Under the pieces are notes generated by a model. The model saw nothing but the letters and a program-made list of their open reading frames with translations. It ran no database searches and was not told the DNA's origin. A stretch of DNA of 64,000 bases from Ignavibacteriales bacterium (GTDB taxonomy: Bacteria > Bacteroidota > Ignavibacteria > Ignavibacteriales > Ignavibacteriaceae): assembly GCA_016707585.1 (NCBI GenBank), contig JADJHL010000002.1:186001-250000 (forward strand), given 5' to 3'. The translations under genes and the position numbers were made by a program. How positions within the stretch are numbered: the first letter of the stretch is position 1; each line of letters begins with the position of its first letter. This document shows positions 52,062 to 62,091 of this stretch, one piece after another.

Positions 52062-53537
52062 ATGTCTTCACATCAACTAAGTAAATCATCTTTTATTCGC
52101 GGAGTGCAATGCGAAAAACATCTATATCTTTATAAGCATCATTATAATGAAATGGATCAGCTTTCTGATATGCAGAAGGCAATATTTAAACGCGGAACAG
52201 ATGTTGGGAAATTGGCTCAACAATTATTTCCCGGCGGAGTTGATGCTTCACCAAAATCACAATTTGAATATGATAAAGCTGTTATTGTTACTAAAAATTT
52301 CATCAAAGAAAATCAAAAGAATATTTATGAAGCTTCGTTTAATTTTAGTGACGTTTTAGCTGTTGCAGATATTTTGGTTAATGAAAAATCCGGATTAAAA
52401 GTTTATGAGGTAAAAAGCTCTACTTCAATTTCAGAAACTTACATTCGTGATGCAGCTTTGCAATATTGGGTTATTTCCAATTCTGGCTATAAGGTTAAAG
52501 ATTTTTCTATAACTTATATCAATAATCAATATATAAGAAAAGGTAAACTAAATTTAGATGAACTCTTTATAACGGAATCAGTTTTAAATTTAATTTTGCC
52601 TTTGCAAAAATGGGTCGAAGATAATGTAAATCAGTTTAAAAAAGTATTGGCAAAAAAGGTTATCCCTAAAATTGATATTGGTGAACATTGTTACGATCCA
52701 TACACTTGCGGGTTTTATGAATATTGCAGAAAACATATTCCTGAAAATTCTATCTTTGATCTTTCAGGTGTTCATCTAAATAAAAAGTATGATTTATATA
52801 GAAGTGGAATTGTAAAGTTAGAAGACATTCCTGTTGATGCAGATCTTTCTAAAAATGCTAAGCTTCAACTTGATGTTTATAAGAGTAAAAAGGATTTGAT
52901 TGATAAAAAAGCAATAAAAGAATTTTTATCCGATCTTAACTATCCACTTTATTTTATGGATTTTGAAACATTTCAGCCTGCTGTTCCAATGTTTGATAAT
53001 TCAAAACCGTATATGCAGATTCCATTTCAGTATTCTCTGCATTATAAGAAAAGTAAAAAAAGTGAAGTTGAACATTTCGAGTTTTTAGCAGAAACAGGGA
53101 ATGATCCGCGAGTAAAGTTTATAGAAAATCTTTTGCGTGATACGAAAAATGAAGGTGATATACTTACATATAATAAATCTTTTGAAGTATTACGATTAAA
53201 AGAAATTGCTGAAGCTTTTCCTAAATACAAAAAGGAAATTGAAGAACGAATAAATCGTGTTAAAGATTTGATGCTTCCGTTTCAGAAAAAATATTATTAC
53301 AATTATAAAATGCAAGGTTCTTATTCTATCAAATATGTTTTGCCTGCATTGATTCCTGAACTTAGTTATAAATATCTAGAAATAAATGAAGGTGGACTTG
53401 CATCAGTTGCATTTGAAAGTCTTTACTATGAAACTGATTTAATGCGTATTGCAGATACCAGAACAAACTTACTTGAGTATTGTAAACTTGATACTTTTGC
53501 AATGGTTAAATTATTAGAAAAATTAGAATCACTTTAA
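52062..53537 (+). CDS. DUF2779 protein: Cas4-like Fe-S nuclease fused to a DEDD exonuclease domain
   Basis: This 491-residue protein has two predicted nuclease parts. Residues 1-235 look like a PD-(D/E)XK nuclease of the Cas4/AddB type: Asp103, Glu116 and Lys118 in YEVKSS are the catalytic set, and Cys17 with Cys210, Cys216 and Cys222 fits a 4Fe-4S cluster. Residues 290-491 look like a DnaQ/DEDD exonuclease: Asp300 and Glu302 in FMDFETF and the final Asp in YCKLDTF. The gene precedes the exonuclease/endonuclease/phosphatase gene by eight bases. A role in DNA or RNA defence or repair is possible but not known. Confidence 0.78.
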   Translation: MSSHQLSKSSFIRGVQCEKHLYLYKHHYNEMDQLSDMQKAIFKRGTDVGKLAQQLFPGGVDASPKSQFEYDKAVIVTKNFIKENQKNIYEASFNFSDVLAVADILVNEKSGLKVYEVKSSTSISETYIRDAALQYWVISNSGYKVKDFSITYINNQYIRKGKLNLDELFITESVLNLILPLQKWVEDNVNQFKKVLAKKVIPKIDIGEHCYDPYTCGFYEYCRKHIPENSIFDLSGVHLNKKYDLYRSGIVKLEDIPVDADLSKNAKLQLDVYKSKKDLIDKKAIKEFLSDLNYPLYFMDFETFQPAVPMFDNSKPYMQIPFQYSLHYKKSKKSEVEHFEFLAETGNDPRVKFIENLLRDTKNEGDILTYNKSFEVLRLKEIAEAFPKYKKEIEERINRVKDLMLPFQKKYYYNYKMQGSYSIKYVLPALIPELSYKYLEINEGGLASVAFESLYYETDLMRIADTRTNLLEYCKLDTFAMVKLLEKLESL

Positions 53538-53545
53538 AGGATAAA

Positions 53546-54386
53546 ATGAAAAAGTATTTAATGTTATTTGCGGTTTTGTTGTTTAATACAAATATCTTTT
53601 CCTCAAACAGAAAACATAACTGTAATGACATACAACATTCGCTGTGGTTTTTGTGAAGACTCATCCAATGTAAATAATTGGGGCTATAGAAAATATCTTG
53701 TTGCTTATCTGATCAAATCACACAAACCTGATTTGATTGGACTGCAGGAAGCAGAAATGTTTCAGGTTAACGAACTAATTGAAATGCTTGATGAATATGA
53801 TTGGTATGGTGTGAGTAGAGAAGACGGAAAAGTAAAAGGTGAATCAACTGCGATACTTTATAAGAAAAAAAGGTTTAAACCATTAACAAAAAAAACTCTT
53901 TGGTTATCTGAAACTCCTAATCTTGTTTCAAAGGGTTGGGATGCTGCACTTAAAAGAACTGTTACTCTAATAAAGTTCAGAGACAAAAAACTTAATCGCG
54001 AATTTTATTACGCTAACACACACTTCGATCACATTGGAGAAAAGGCAAGAACGGAAAGTTCAAGTTTGCTCGTTGATTTATTATCGAAATATTCAGATAA
54101 ATATCCGGTTATCTTTTCGGGTGATTTAAATTATACTTCAACTTCAGAAGGTTATAAAATTTTATCTTCAAAATTGTTGGATGCAAAAACAACTTCTGAA
54201 AAGGAAATCGGCGGTAACATTACATTTACTGGATTTGGGAAAGACATTCAACCAGATAACAAAATCGATTTTATATTTGTTAATGATAAAGTGAAAGTGT
54301 TAAATCATATCGTCGATACAACCTTGTTTAATGGTTTGTATCCATCAGATCATTATCCTGTTATTGCTGAATTAAAGATTAAATAA
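53546..54386 (+). pseudogene. Exported endonuclease/exonuclease/phosphatase-family protein with frameshift near its start
   Basis: A protein of the EEP superfamily has MTYNIRCGF, GLQEAE, THFDHIG, SGDLNYTS and a C-terminal SDHYPV, all in order. The reading frame from an ATG at 53546 gives a signal peptide MKKYLMLFAVLLFNTNIF, then goes out of frame at TTTT (53597-53600). Removing one T joins it to PQTENITVMTYN, for 279 residues. An AAAGG ribosome site precedes the ATG at 53546, while the in-frame start at 53568 would lack a signal. Substrate unknown; family members cut nucleic acids or phosphoester lipids. Confidence 0.8.
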
Positions 54387-54387
54387 C

Positions 54388-54449
54388 CTCCGCGTCTTTG
54401 CGCCTCTGCGGTTAAAACTTCTTCACCGCAGAGACGCTGAGTCGCAGAG
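54388..54449. repeat. Inverted repeat, copy 1 of the CTCTGYGGT family
   Basis: The left arm is 54388-54412 (CTCCGCGTC to CTCTGCGGT) and the right arm 54425-54449 (ACCGCAGAG to CGCAGAG) is a near-complement. The 12-base loop is unpaired. It begins one base after the stop of the upstream gene. A similar copy is at 55602-55663. Confidence 0.75.
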
Positions 54450-54529
54450 AAAAGTAATCAAAATGAGTTTTAAGCATTAATAAATATATTCTACAAATCT
54501 CAATTTTCTTAATTACCATAAATTCCCAA

Positions 54530-55600
54530 ATGTTTTCTCAGGTTAAATTTGCAGCAATTGGTGACTATGGATTATCTGGTCCAAATGAACTTGCCTTAGC
54601 AAATCTTGTTAAAAGCTGGAATCCTGATTTTATAATTACTCTTGGCGATAATAATTATCCTCTTGGTGCCGATTCTACAATCGATCAAAATATTGGGCAA
54701 TACTATCACGATTATATCTATCCATACAAAGGAACTTATGGTACTGGATCAAACGTAAATAGATTTTTTCCCGCCCTTGGCAACCACGATTGGTACACCG
54801 ATAGCGCAAAACCTTACTTTAATTATTTTGAGCTTTCTGGCAACGAAAGATATTACGATATCATCCGCGGTGAAGTTCATCTTTTTATTCTCGATAGTGA
54901 TCCAAATGAACCTCATGGATATACAGATACATCAATTCAGGCAAGGTGGTTAAAAGATGAATTAGCTTTATCTTGGTCAAAATGGAATATAGTTACTGTT
55001 CATCATGCGCCATATTCATCAGGTCCGCATGGATCAACTCTTTATGCTCAATGGCCATACAAAATGTGGGGAGCCGATTTAGTTTTATCAGGACACGATC
55101 ACACTTATGAAAGATTATTTGTAGATAGTTTAACTTACATTGTTTGTGGGAATGGTGGACACAGTTTATATTCTTTTATCGATACAATTAATGGATCAGT
55201 ATTTCAGTATAACAGTAGTTATGGGGCTTTACTTATTGAAGCAGATGAAAATAAACTGACTACAAAATTTTATAACGTTAATGGTGAATTGATAGACTCA
55301 GCTAATATTGAGGATAGAGTTGGACATAATTATGTTGATGATTATTTACTAAATCAAAACTATCCTAATCCTTTTAACTCATTTACAAGAATTACTTATG
55401 AAATTCCAGTTGAAGCAAATGTTTCCATTGTTCTGTATGATATTTTGGGTAGAAAAGTTGAAACACTAATCGATGAGTATAAAACTATTGGCAAATACGA
55501 AGTTGAATTTACTGCTGATAATATTGCATCAGGAATTTATTTTTATACTTTACGATCTGGCAATTTTACTCAAACAAGAAAAATGATCTTGTTAAAGTAA
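54530..55600 (+). CDS. Secreted metallophosphoesterase with type IX secretion sorting domain
   Basis: The protein has a calcineurin-like metallophosphoesterase domain: GDYGLSG, LGDNNYPLG, GNHDWY, HHAPYSSG and SGHDHTYERL, in order. The C terminus is the sorting domain, LNQNYPNPFNSFTRITYEIP, then DNIASGIYFYTLR. The listed start gives no signal peptide, unlike other cargo. An upstream ATG at 54463 would supply one (ISIFLITINSQMFSQ) if one T is removed from TTTT at 54468-54471. I therefore suspect a frameshift or an unusual start there. A purple acid phosphatase-like role is plausible. Confidence 0.85.
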   Translation: MFSQVKFAAIGDYGLSGPNELALANLVKSWNPDFIITLGDNNYPLGADSTIDQNIGQYYHDYIYPYKGTYGTGSNVNRFFPALGNHDWYTDSAKPYFNYFELSGNERYYDIIRGEVHLFILDSDPNEPHGYTDTSIQARWLKDELALSWSKWNIVTVHHAPYSSGPHGSTLYAQWPYKMWGADLVLSGHDHTYERLFVDSLTYIVCGNGGHSLYSFIDTINGSVFQYNSSYGALLIEADENKLTTKFYNVNGELIDSANIEDRVGHNYVDDYLLNQNYPNPFNSFTRITYEIPVEANVSIVLYDILGRKVETLIDEYKTIGKYEVEFTADNIASGIYFYTLRSGNFTQTRKMILLK

Positions 55601-55601
55601 C

Positions 55602-55663
55602 CTCTGTATCTCCGTGCCTCTGTGGTAAATGTTCTTTCACCACAGAGACACAAAGGCACAGAG
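55602..55663. repeat. Inverted repeat, copy 2 of the CTCTGYGGT family
   Basis: The left arm is 55602-55626 and the right arm 55639-55663, pairing across 12 bases. The sequence is of the same kind as 54388-54449 (CTCTGTGGT replaces CTCTGCGGT) with identical arm and loop lengths. It begins one base after the phosphoesterase stop. Confidence 0.75.
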
Positions 55664-55668
55664 AAATG

Positions 55669-58600
55669 CTATTCTTGCCAGTCAGGAACTCTTCCTGGTG
55701 TCCATGGAGAATTTAATTTATTCATTTCAGATTCAAGATTCTTTAAATCAATTTCAACCAATCGTTTTAAACTATCTAACACTGGTTTAAACTCTTCTGA
55801 TGCAATTTGATAATTTTGTCTATAAGAATTTGTTGGTGCTGATGTAGATGACCACATTCCATAAACTACTTCTCCAACTCTTGCAGAAATACTTGGATAA
55901 GTCGGTTCATTGCGTTTGGCTAAGACTTCGTCATCAACAAGTTTTCTGTAAAGGATTGTATTTTCATCCGCAATTCTGTTTGCTTCATCAATCAAACTTT
56001 GTGGTGCATTTTGTGTTTGCTTAATTGCTGTTTTGATTATTTCAATTTTACTTTTAAATCAGATGAAACTTCAATCGCACCATTTATAACACGATTTAAA
56101 TCATTTACTTTTTTCTGGAATGCAACTAATTCACTTCTATCACTTGCAGGTAATGTAACATTATTCAAAACTTTCGCTTCAAACTCAACAGGACCAGCAA
56201 CTTCTTTTAAAACTCCATCAATGCTAGCTGACATTGTAACTTTGTATTTGCCTGGCATAACCGGCGCACCACTTGGGTTTTCATCAGTCACTTTTTTAAT
56301 TGGGTCAGTTGAAGCATAACGCAAATCCCACGTAAATCGATTTATTCCGGCTTCCGCTTTTGATTTTAATTTTCTTACAACATTTCCTGCTTGATCATAA
56401 ACAGTAAAAAGTAAAAACGGTTTTTCTTCGTCATCTTCTTTTCGTAAATCATCAAACGATGGATAGTAAACCGGTTCATTCTTTTTATTAATTCTTTTTC
56501 TTTTCCTGTCTTTGCTGTTTCAAAGTTTTTGGGACTTCTTTTATATAATAAGTAAACGTTGCTCCAAAAGGTGGATTATCAGCTTTATAAAATGATGCGC
56601 CAACTCCGCTAAAAGTTGCACTTCGTTTTGTAAACATTAAAGCATCTTTAACTGGGAGGAGTTTATAGTTTTCATCATTTAAAACCTTTTCAGATGTTTC
56701 TCTTAGTGGCGAGTAGTTATCAAGTATATAAAATCCTCTTCCAAAAGTTGCAATAGCTAAATCATTTTCTCTCTTTTGAATATCAAGATCTCTGACTGCC
56801 TGTGTTGGAAGATTCCCTTTTAATTGTATCCATTTTTCACCGCCGTTGTTTGTAAAGAAAACTCCATACTCAGTTCCGATAAAAAACAAATCTTTCTTTA
56901 TATGGTCCTGCACAAAAGAATAAACAACTTGTGGCTCTTTTAAATCTCCTGAGATTGATTTCCAGCTTTTACCGCGATCATTACTTACTAAAACATAAGG
57001 CTTATAATCTGCTCGCTTATGATTATCAAACGTTGCATAAACAGTATTTGCATCGTGCTGTGATGCATACAAACAGCTTACATAAGTCATTTCAGGAATA
57101 TCAGGAAATGATTCAATCTTTCTCCAGTTTTTTCCGCCATCTTCTGTCACCTGGACTAAGCCATCATCTGTTCCAACATAGATTAAACCTTCAACAAGCG
57201 GAGACTCTGTTAACGAAACAATATTTCCATAAAAAGATGTTGAAGCATTTTTTAGCAACAGCATCAACACTCCAAACTTTATCCATAACTTTAAATTTAT
57301 TTCTATCAACCTGTCTAGTTAAATCATCACTTATAACCTGCCAGGTATCACCACGATCATCACTTCTAAAAACTTTATTTGCTGCAATGTAAATTCTTGT
57401 ATTACTATGCGGACTTGTTATCAGCGGTGTATCCCAATTCCATCTGTAAGGAGCTTCATCTTTTCTTTCCTGCGGTTTTATACTTAGCTGTTCGCCGCTT
57501 TGCATATCATATCTTGTTAATCCGCCATGCTGCCATTCACAATAAATAATATTTGGATTGCTTGGATCAGTCAGTGCTTCATAACCATCACCGCCAACAA
57601 GTGGAACCCAATCTGCGTTTACTATTCCTTCATCATTAATTGTTTGCGATGGTCCAATCATACTATTGTTATCTTGAGTTCCACCCATTACACGATAAAA
57701 TGGTTCAAAGTTATCGACACTCACTCTATAAAATTGAAGTGTTGGTAAATTCTCTTTCCATTTAAAATTCTGTCCTGCATCATAAGTAACGTAAATTCCA
57801 CCGTCACCGCCAATCATATAATGTTTAGTATTTTTTGGATTTATCCAGAAAGCATGATCATCAACGTGTCTTGCTTTTGTACTTATTCGATTAAATGTTT
57901 TTCCACCATTAGTTGTTATTGATGAAAAGGTATCGAGTATATAAACTTTATTTACATCAATTGGATCACAAAATATTTCCGAATAATATTGTGCGCTAAC
58001 ATTTTTATAATCACTCATTTTCTCCCAGCTTGCCCCGCGATTTGTTGTTCGATAAAATCCGCTTCCATCATTTGCTGCTTCAACAACTGCATAAACATAA
58101 TCAGGATTAACTTGTGAAATCGCTAACCCGATTCTCCCAACATCACCGCTTGGCAAACCGCTCGTTAATTTATTCCAGGTTTTACCGCCATCTGTAGATT
58201 TATGAATTGCACCTTCAGGTCCACCGTTAATCAAAGTCCAAACGTGTCTTCTTCTCTGGTATGATGCTGCATAAAGTACATCAGGATTTCGTGGATCCAT
58301 TACAACATCTGTTACTCCTGTATTTGGGCTGATGTAAAGAACTGAATCCCACGTAGTTCCATAATTTGTAGTTTTATACAAACCTCTTTGTCCACCTGGT
58401 CCCCAAAGTGGACCTTGTGCAGCAACATAAATTACTTTACTGTCTCGTGGATCAATTAAAACTTTTGCAATGTGTTCTGATTTTTTTAATCCTATATTTG
58501 TAAAACTCTTACCGCCGTCTTCACTTCTGTAAACTCCATCACCCCAGCTAACACTACGCTGCGAATTATTCTCACCCGTTCCAACATAAACAACGTGTTG

Positions 58601-58920
58601 ATTATTCGGATCGAGTGTAACACAGCCGATTGAGTGCGAACCATAATTATCAAAATTGGATTCCATGTTGTGCCAGAGTTTGTTGTCTTCCAGACATTAC
58701 CGCAGGCAACTGCAACATAGTATTCATTTACATCATTTGGGTTTACCGCAAAATCAATTACTCTTCCTGATGTTGCAGCTGGACCAATTAAACGGAATTT
58801 TAATCCGTTAAATGTTTCAGATTTAAATGGATTTTTATCTTCTTTCTTGTCTTTATCCTGCGCAACAATTACAAATGAAAATATGGTTAATAAAAAGATT
58901 GTAAGAATATTTGATTTCAT
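55669..58920 (-). pseudogene. BNR/VPS10-domain secreted protein broken by four frameshifts
   Basis: One gene of about 1083 residues is broken into five frames. It starts MKSNILTIFLLTIFSF (signal peptide) and contains many BNR/Asp-box repeats such as TNSGTTW, SEDGGKSF, TTNRGASW, NDRGKSW and NNGGEKW. The C-terminal 300 residues have two domains of unknown role (FTVYDQAGNVVRKLK and RIADENTILYRKL). This is the build of VPS10/sortilin-like bacterial proteins. Frame changes fall at 58652-58655 (T run), 57248-57253, 56495-56499 and 56046-56049, each corrected by adding or removing one base. No missense or stop codon is otherwise obvious. Confidence 0.8.
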
Positions 58921-59201
58921 AATGTCGACTTGAATAAACTGATAACTTAAATATCATTCAAAATTTATTGATTACTTTGAACAAACAGTGTTCATCATTT
59001 CTAATAAGAATTATAAATTATCTTTGATAATTTTATATAACATTGGGTTCACATTCTTAAGTTAAAAGATAAAAAAATCTGCCAAGCTGAAATAAAAAGA
59101 TATCATTAAATATAATCGGTTACACTTATAAAAATTAATCTATTCTCTCAAAAGAAGATTTTGTAATTGACTCAATAATTCTTATCAACAATGAGTGAGA
59201 T

Positions 59202-60776
59202 TTATTTTAGTAAAACAATTTTCTTTGTAGAAAGAAATGCGCCCGATTGCATCCTATAGAAATATATACCGCTTGCTAACCTTTTTCCATCCACTTCTAA
59301 TTGATATCTGCCCCTATTAAACTCTCGATTTGCAATCGTCTCAACTTCATTACCAAGAACATCATATAGTTTAATTAAAACGACTCCATTAACTGGTATT
59401 TCAAAATTTATTTTTGTCTTTGAATTGAATGGATTAGGATAGTTTTGACTTAAATAATAAAATTCAGGGAATTCAATTTTTCTTTCAATAATAGTATTAC
59501 CCACGAGTTGATTATAAGGGAGGGACCGTAAATTACGAGCATCAGTCCTAAGTTCTTTTATACTATCAAATCTATCGTTACCTATTGCTGCAACTAATGA
59601 AAACATACACCATTGTGTATCATTAGGCGCAAGATTAAACGGACCTGAAAACATTATGAATCCTCCCTCACCACCAATACTATAATAGGGATATATCCAA
59701 CCTTCATCAGTTGCTGGATTTCCACTAAATGAATAACGAGTACTTTTACCCGTGGTATAATCAATTAGTGGTTTCCCCTCGGAGTCATTTCCTAATGCAA
59801 AATTCCAGAGATCTTCTGCTGATGATGGTTGCGACAATAATTTACTATCTCCATCAGATAATCCACGGAATGAGTATAACCCAAGATTTCTAGAGTTGAC
59901 CTTTCTAGATCCTTTAAAGTAAGCGCTATCATTTGGAGACGGAACCGATGGACCATAAAGTAAAACATTTCCTACCGCAGCAGGGAATGATTTCAAATAT
60001 AGACTTGAATCTACGCCTGAATAACAGTATCCTAAGTTATTAATTGTATCAACAGCTGGAAAATTTCTAGATATCTCGAAAAAGTCTAGATCTGTCCATA
60101 TTCCAATAAAAACTGAATCATAAGTATTAATACCTTTATTAATAATTGTATATTCAAAGAATACAGAATTAGATAAAGGATAGTTAGGATCTTTGTTGTC
60201 GGTTGCATAAGTCAATTGATGAATTTCAATCGGACAAATACCATTTGAATATGAATAACGTCTCAAAGGTGAATTTGGGTCAGCAAGATTATAAACATTC
60301 CATAGTGACTGAATACCATATAATATTGGGTTTCCTGTTTCATTAACTGGAGCTCCTAATTTAGCTGGCCATTCAAGAACATCCCTATCACTGTCTTTGG
60401 ATTCACTAGTAATTTTATATATACGATATAGAGCACTATCATTCAGTTCAGTTACTTGTACAGCAGGTTTTAAATCTATCACAGGACCTGGGGAAAAAGT
60501 TGATGTCCATTGATTTAATCCATAAGCTAGTGAATTATTATATTTACCAATAATTACAAAGCCCTGATCATAGACAAAACTTTCCCTTTCACCATTAATT
60601 AGCCAAAAACTTGAGTTAGTTAAACTCGAAATCAATCCACCAGTATTTCCTATGCTTAAACTAATAAGATTTGAATTAATCAATTCTTGATCAAAAAGAT
60701 CGTTATATGATACTTGTGATCTTAAAGCCGAGGCAATTAAAAGAAACCAAAAAAATTTTAAAAATATTCTACTCAT
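59202..60776 (-). CDS. Secreted protein with type IX secretion sorting domain, function unknown
   Basis: This 524-residue exported protein has a signal peptide (about 2-20, ending LRSQ) and a long central domain with GFVIIGKYNNSLAYGLNQW and a SVFFEYTIINKGINTYD strand pattern. No catalytic motif is recognised. The final 80 residues are a sorting domain: LSQNYPNPFNSKTKINFEIP, then RLASGIYFYRMQS and a basic tail. It follows the BNR-repeat gene on the same strand by 16 bases, so they may form a small operon. Surface location is inferred. Confidence 0.75.
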   Translation of the reverse strand: MSRIFLKFFWFLLIASALRSQVSYNDLFDQELINSNLISLSIGNTGGLISSLTNSSFWLINGERESFVYDQGFVIIGKYNNSLAYGLNQWTSTFSPGPVIDLKPAVQVTELNDSALYRIYKITSESKDSDRDVLEWPAKLGAPVNETGNPILYGIQSLWNVYNLADPNSPLRRYSYSNGICPIEIHQLTYATDNKDPNYPLSNSVFFEYTIINKGINTYDSVFIGIWTDLDFFEISRNFPAVDTINNLGYCYSGVDSSLYLKSFPAAVGNVLLYGPSVPSPNDSAYFKGSRKVNSRNLGLYSFRGLSDGDSKLLSQPSSAEDLWNFALGNDSEGKPLIDYTTGKSTRYSFSGNPATDEGWIYPYYSIGGEGGFIMFSGPFNLAPNDTQWCMFSLVAAIGNDRFDSIKELRTDARNLRSLPYNQLVGNTIIERKIEFPEFYYLSQNYPNPFNSKTKINFEIPVNGVVLIKLYDVLGNEVETIANREFNRGRYQLEVDGKRLASGIYFYRMQSGAFLSTKKIVLLK

Positions 60777-60792
60777 GCATTAATCTCCGAAT

Positions 60793-61734
60793 CTAGTTAT
60801 TATTAAGTGGGTAGATGCTCCTGAATATTTCTCCATTCTCAAAAAGCAGATACAACTTTGTATCAGAACCTAAAAACCCATCTAAAATTAATTTTTCAGG
60901 TAGCCCTTCATTGAAAATAACTTTTTTCCAATCAAAATTCTCCTTCCACAATTTCCAAATAATATCTGATCTATTACCTGAAACAAAAACAACATTTTGA
61001 TCAAGTGAAAAAATCAAATTTGCATCAGGAATGGAAGCAATTCCTAACCAAGTCTCTCCGAAATCTTCTGATAATTTTATTGTGATGGAATCAGTGATTG
61101 ATGGTAAGCATGAAATATAGAGTTTACCTGAAGAATCAGCGATTAAATTTTTAACTCCCGTATAACCAATTGCTCTTTTAATTATTTTCCAAGTTTCCCC
61201 CCTATTCATACTGTGAAAAATTGACCCATTTAAAATAAAGGCAAATAAATAGTTGTTTAATTCTATAACTAACTCTGGAGAATCATATTTTAAAGAGGTT
61301 GAGGCCCAACTCTCACCAAAATTTGTAGACATTAACAGCCCGTCTTCGTATGTGGAATAAAAAAGAGTTCCATTATAACCTGCACAAAACGAAGTTGGGG
61401 TTACAGTACTGGGTAATTCGGTTGACCAAGAATGCCAGGTTTCTCCCTGATCAGAAGACATTTCTATTTTATTTGTTAAAATAAATATGTTTCCCATCTT
61501 ATCAAGACAGAACTTTCTTACTATCTTTGAGGTAAATAAAGACCAAGTTCGGCACGAGTCTGTTGAGATAAAAAGCTGATTATTGTTAGCTAAAGCTAAA
61601 ATTTTAAAATTATTAAGTGAAGAAATTTGTAATATTTGAGGTGACAAGTTTGATCTATACTCCCATATTGATTGACCCCTAATGGGAGAAAGAAAATTAA
61701 CAAGACACAGGAGTATCAACAATCTATATTGCAT
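60793..61734 (-). CDS. Exported BNR-repeat (sialidase-like/photosystem II factor-like) protein
   Basis: The protein is about 314 residues with a signal peptide MQYRLLILLCLVNFLSP ending IRGQ. Five or more Asp-box-like repeats are visible: STDSCRTWSLF, SSDQGETWHSW, STNFGESWAST, SMNRGETWKII and SEDFGETWLG. It should fold as a six- or seven-bladed propeller. The start at ATG 61734 gives the best signal peptide; an ATG 15 bases upstream is an alternative. It is followed after 16 bases by a type IX secreted protein. Binding or enzymatic activity cannot be inferred. Confidence 0.75.
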   Translation of the reverse strand: MQYRLLILLCLVNFLSPIRGQSIWEYRSNLSPQILQISSLNNFKILALANNNQLFISTDSCRTWSLFTSKIVRKFCLDKMGNIFILTNKIEMSSDQGETWHSWSTELPSTVTPTSFCAGYNGTLFYSTYEDGLLMSTNFGESWASTSLKYDSPELVIELNNYLFAFILNGSIFHSMNRGETWKIIKRAIGYTGVKNLIADSSGKLYISCLPSITDSITIKLSEDFGETWLGIASIPDANLIFSLDQNVVFVSGNRSDIIWKLWKENFDWKKVIFNEGLPEKLILDGFLGSDTKLYLLFENGEIFRSIYPLNNN

Positions 61735-61752
61735 AAAGTTAAAACACATCAA

Positions 61753-62091
61753 TTTCTAAATGAAATTAATATTATCAAAACGCATTATTAGTATATTATA
61801 TTTAATCGATTAAATCAATATTTAATATGTTACTCAATGATTCTTGCATTTTATTACTTTTATTAATAAAGAATTATCTAAATACTATTTAACTGAATAT
61901 TTTATTTTACTTGGTCTCATTTAATTGTTTATTTAAGAAACTATTCGAAAGTTGAGAAAGAAATGCTTTGATTACACCATAAAACGAATTCATCATTTCT
62001 ATAACACTTTATCATTTTTTATAAATCAGATAGATTGAAGATTAGAAAAATTAAATTAAGTTGAGTTAAAAAAAAGAATTAGGGTTATATA
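61753..62091. other. AT-rich intergenic region, no gene recognised
   Basis: This 339-base gap separates the divergent BNR-repeat gene and the site-2 protease gene. Both promoters should lie here. I see no RNA motif, clear repeat or convincing promoter pair; the region is unusually AT-rich. Confidence 0.5.
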
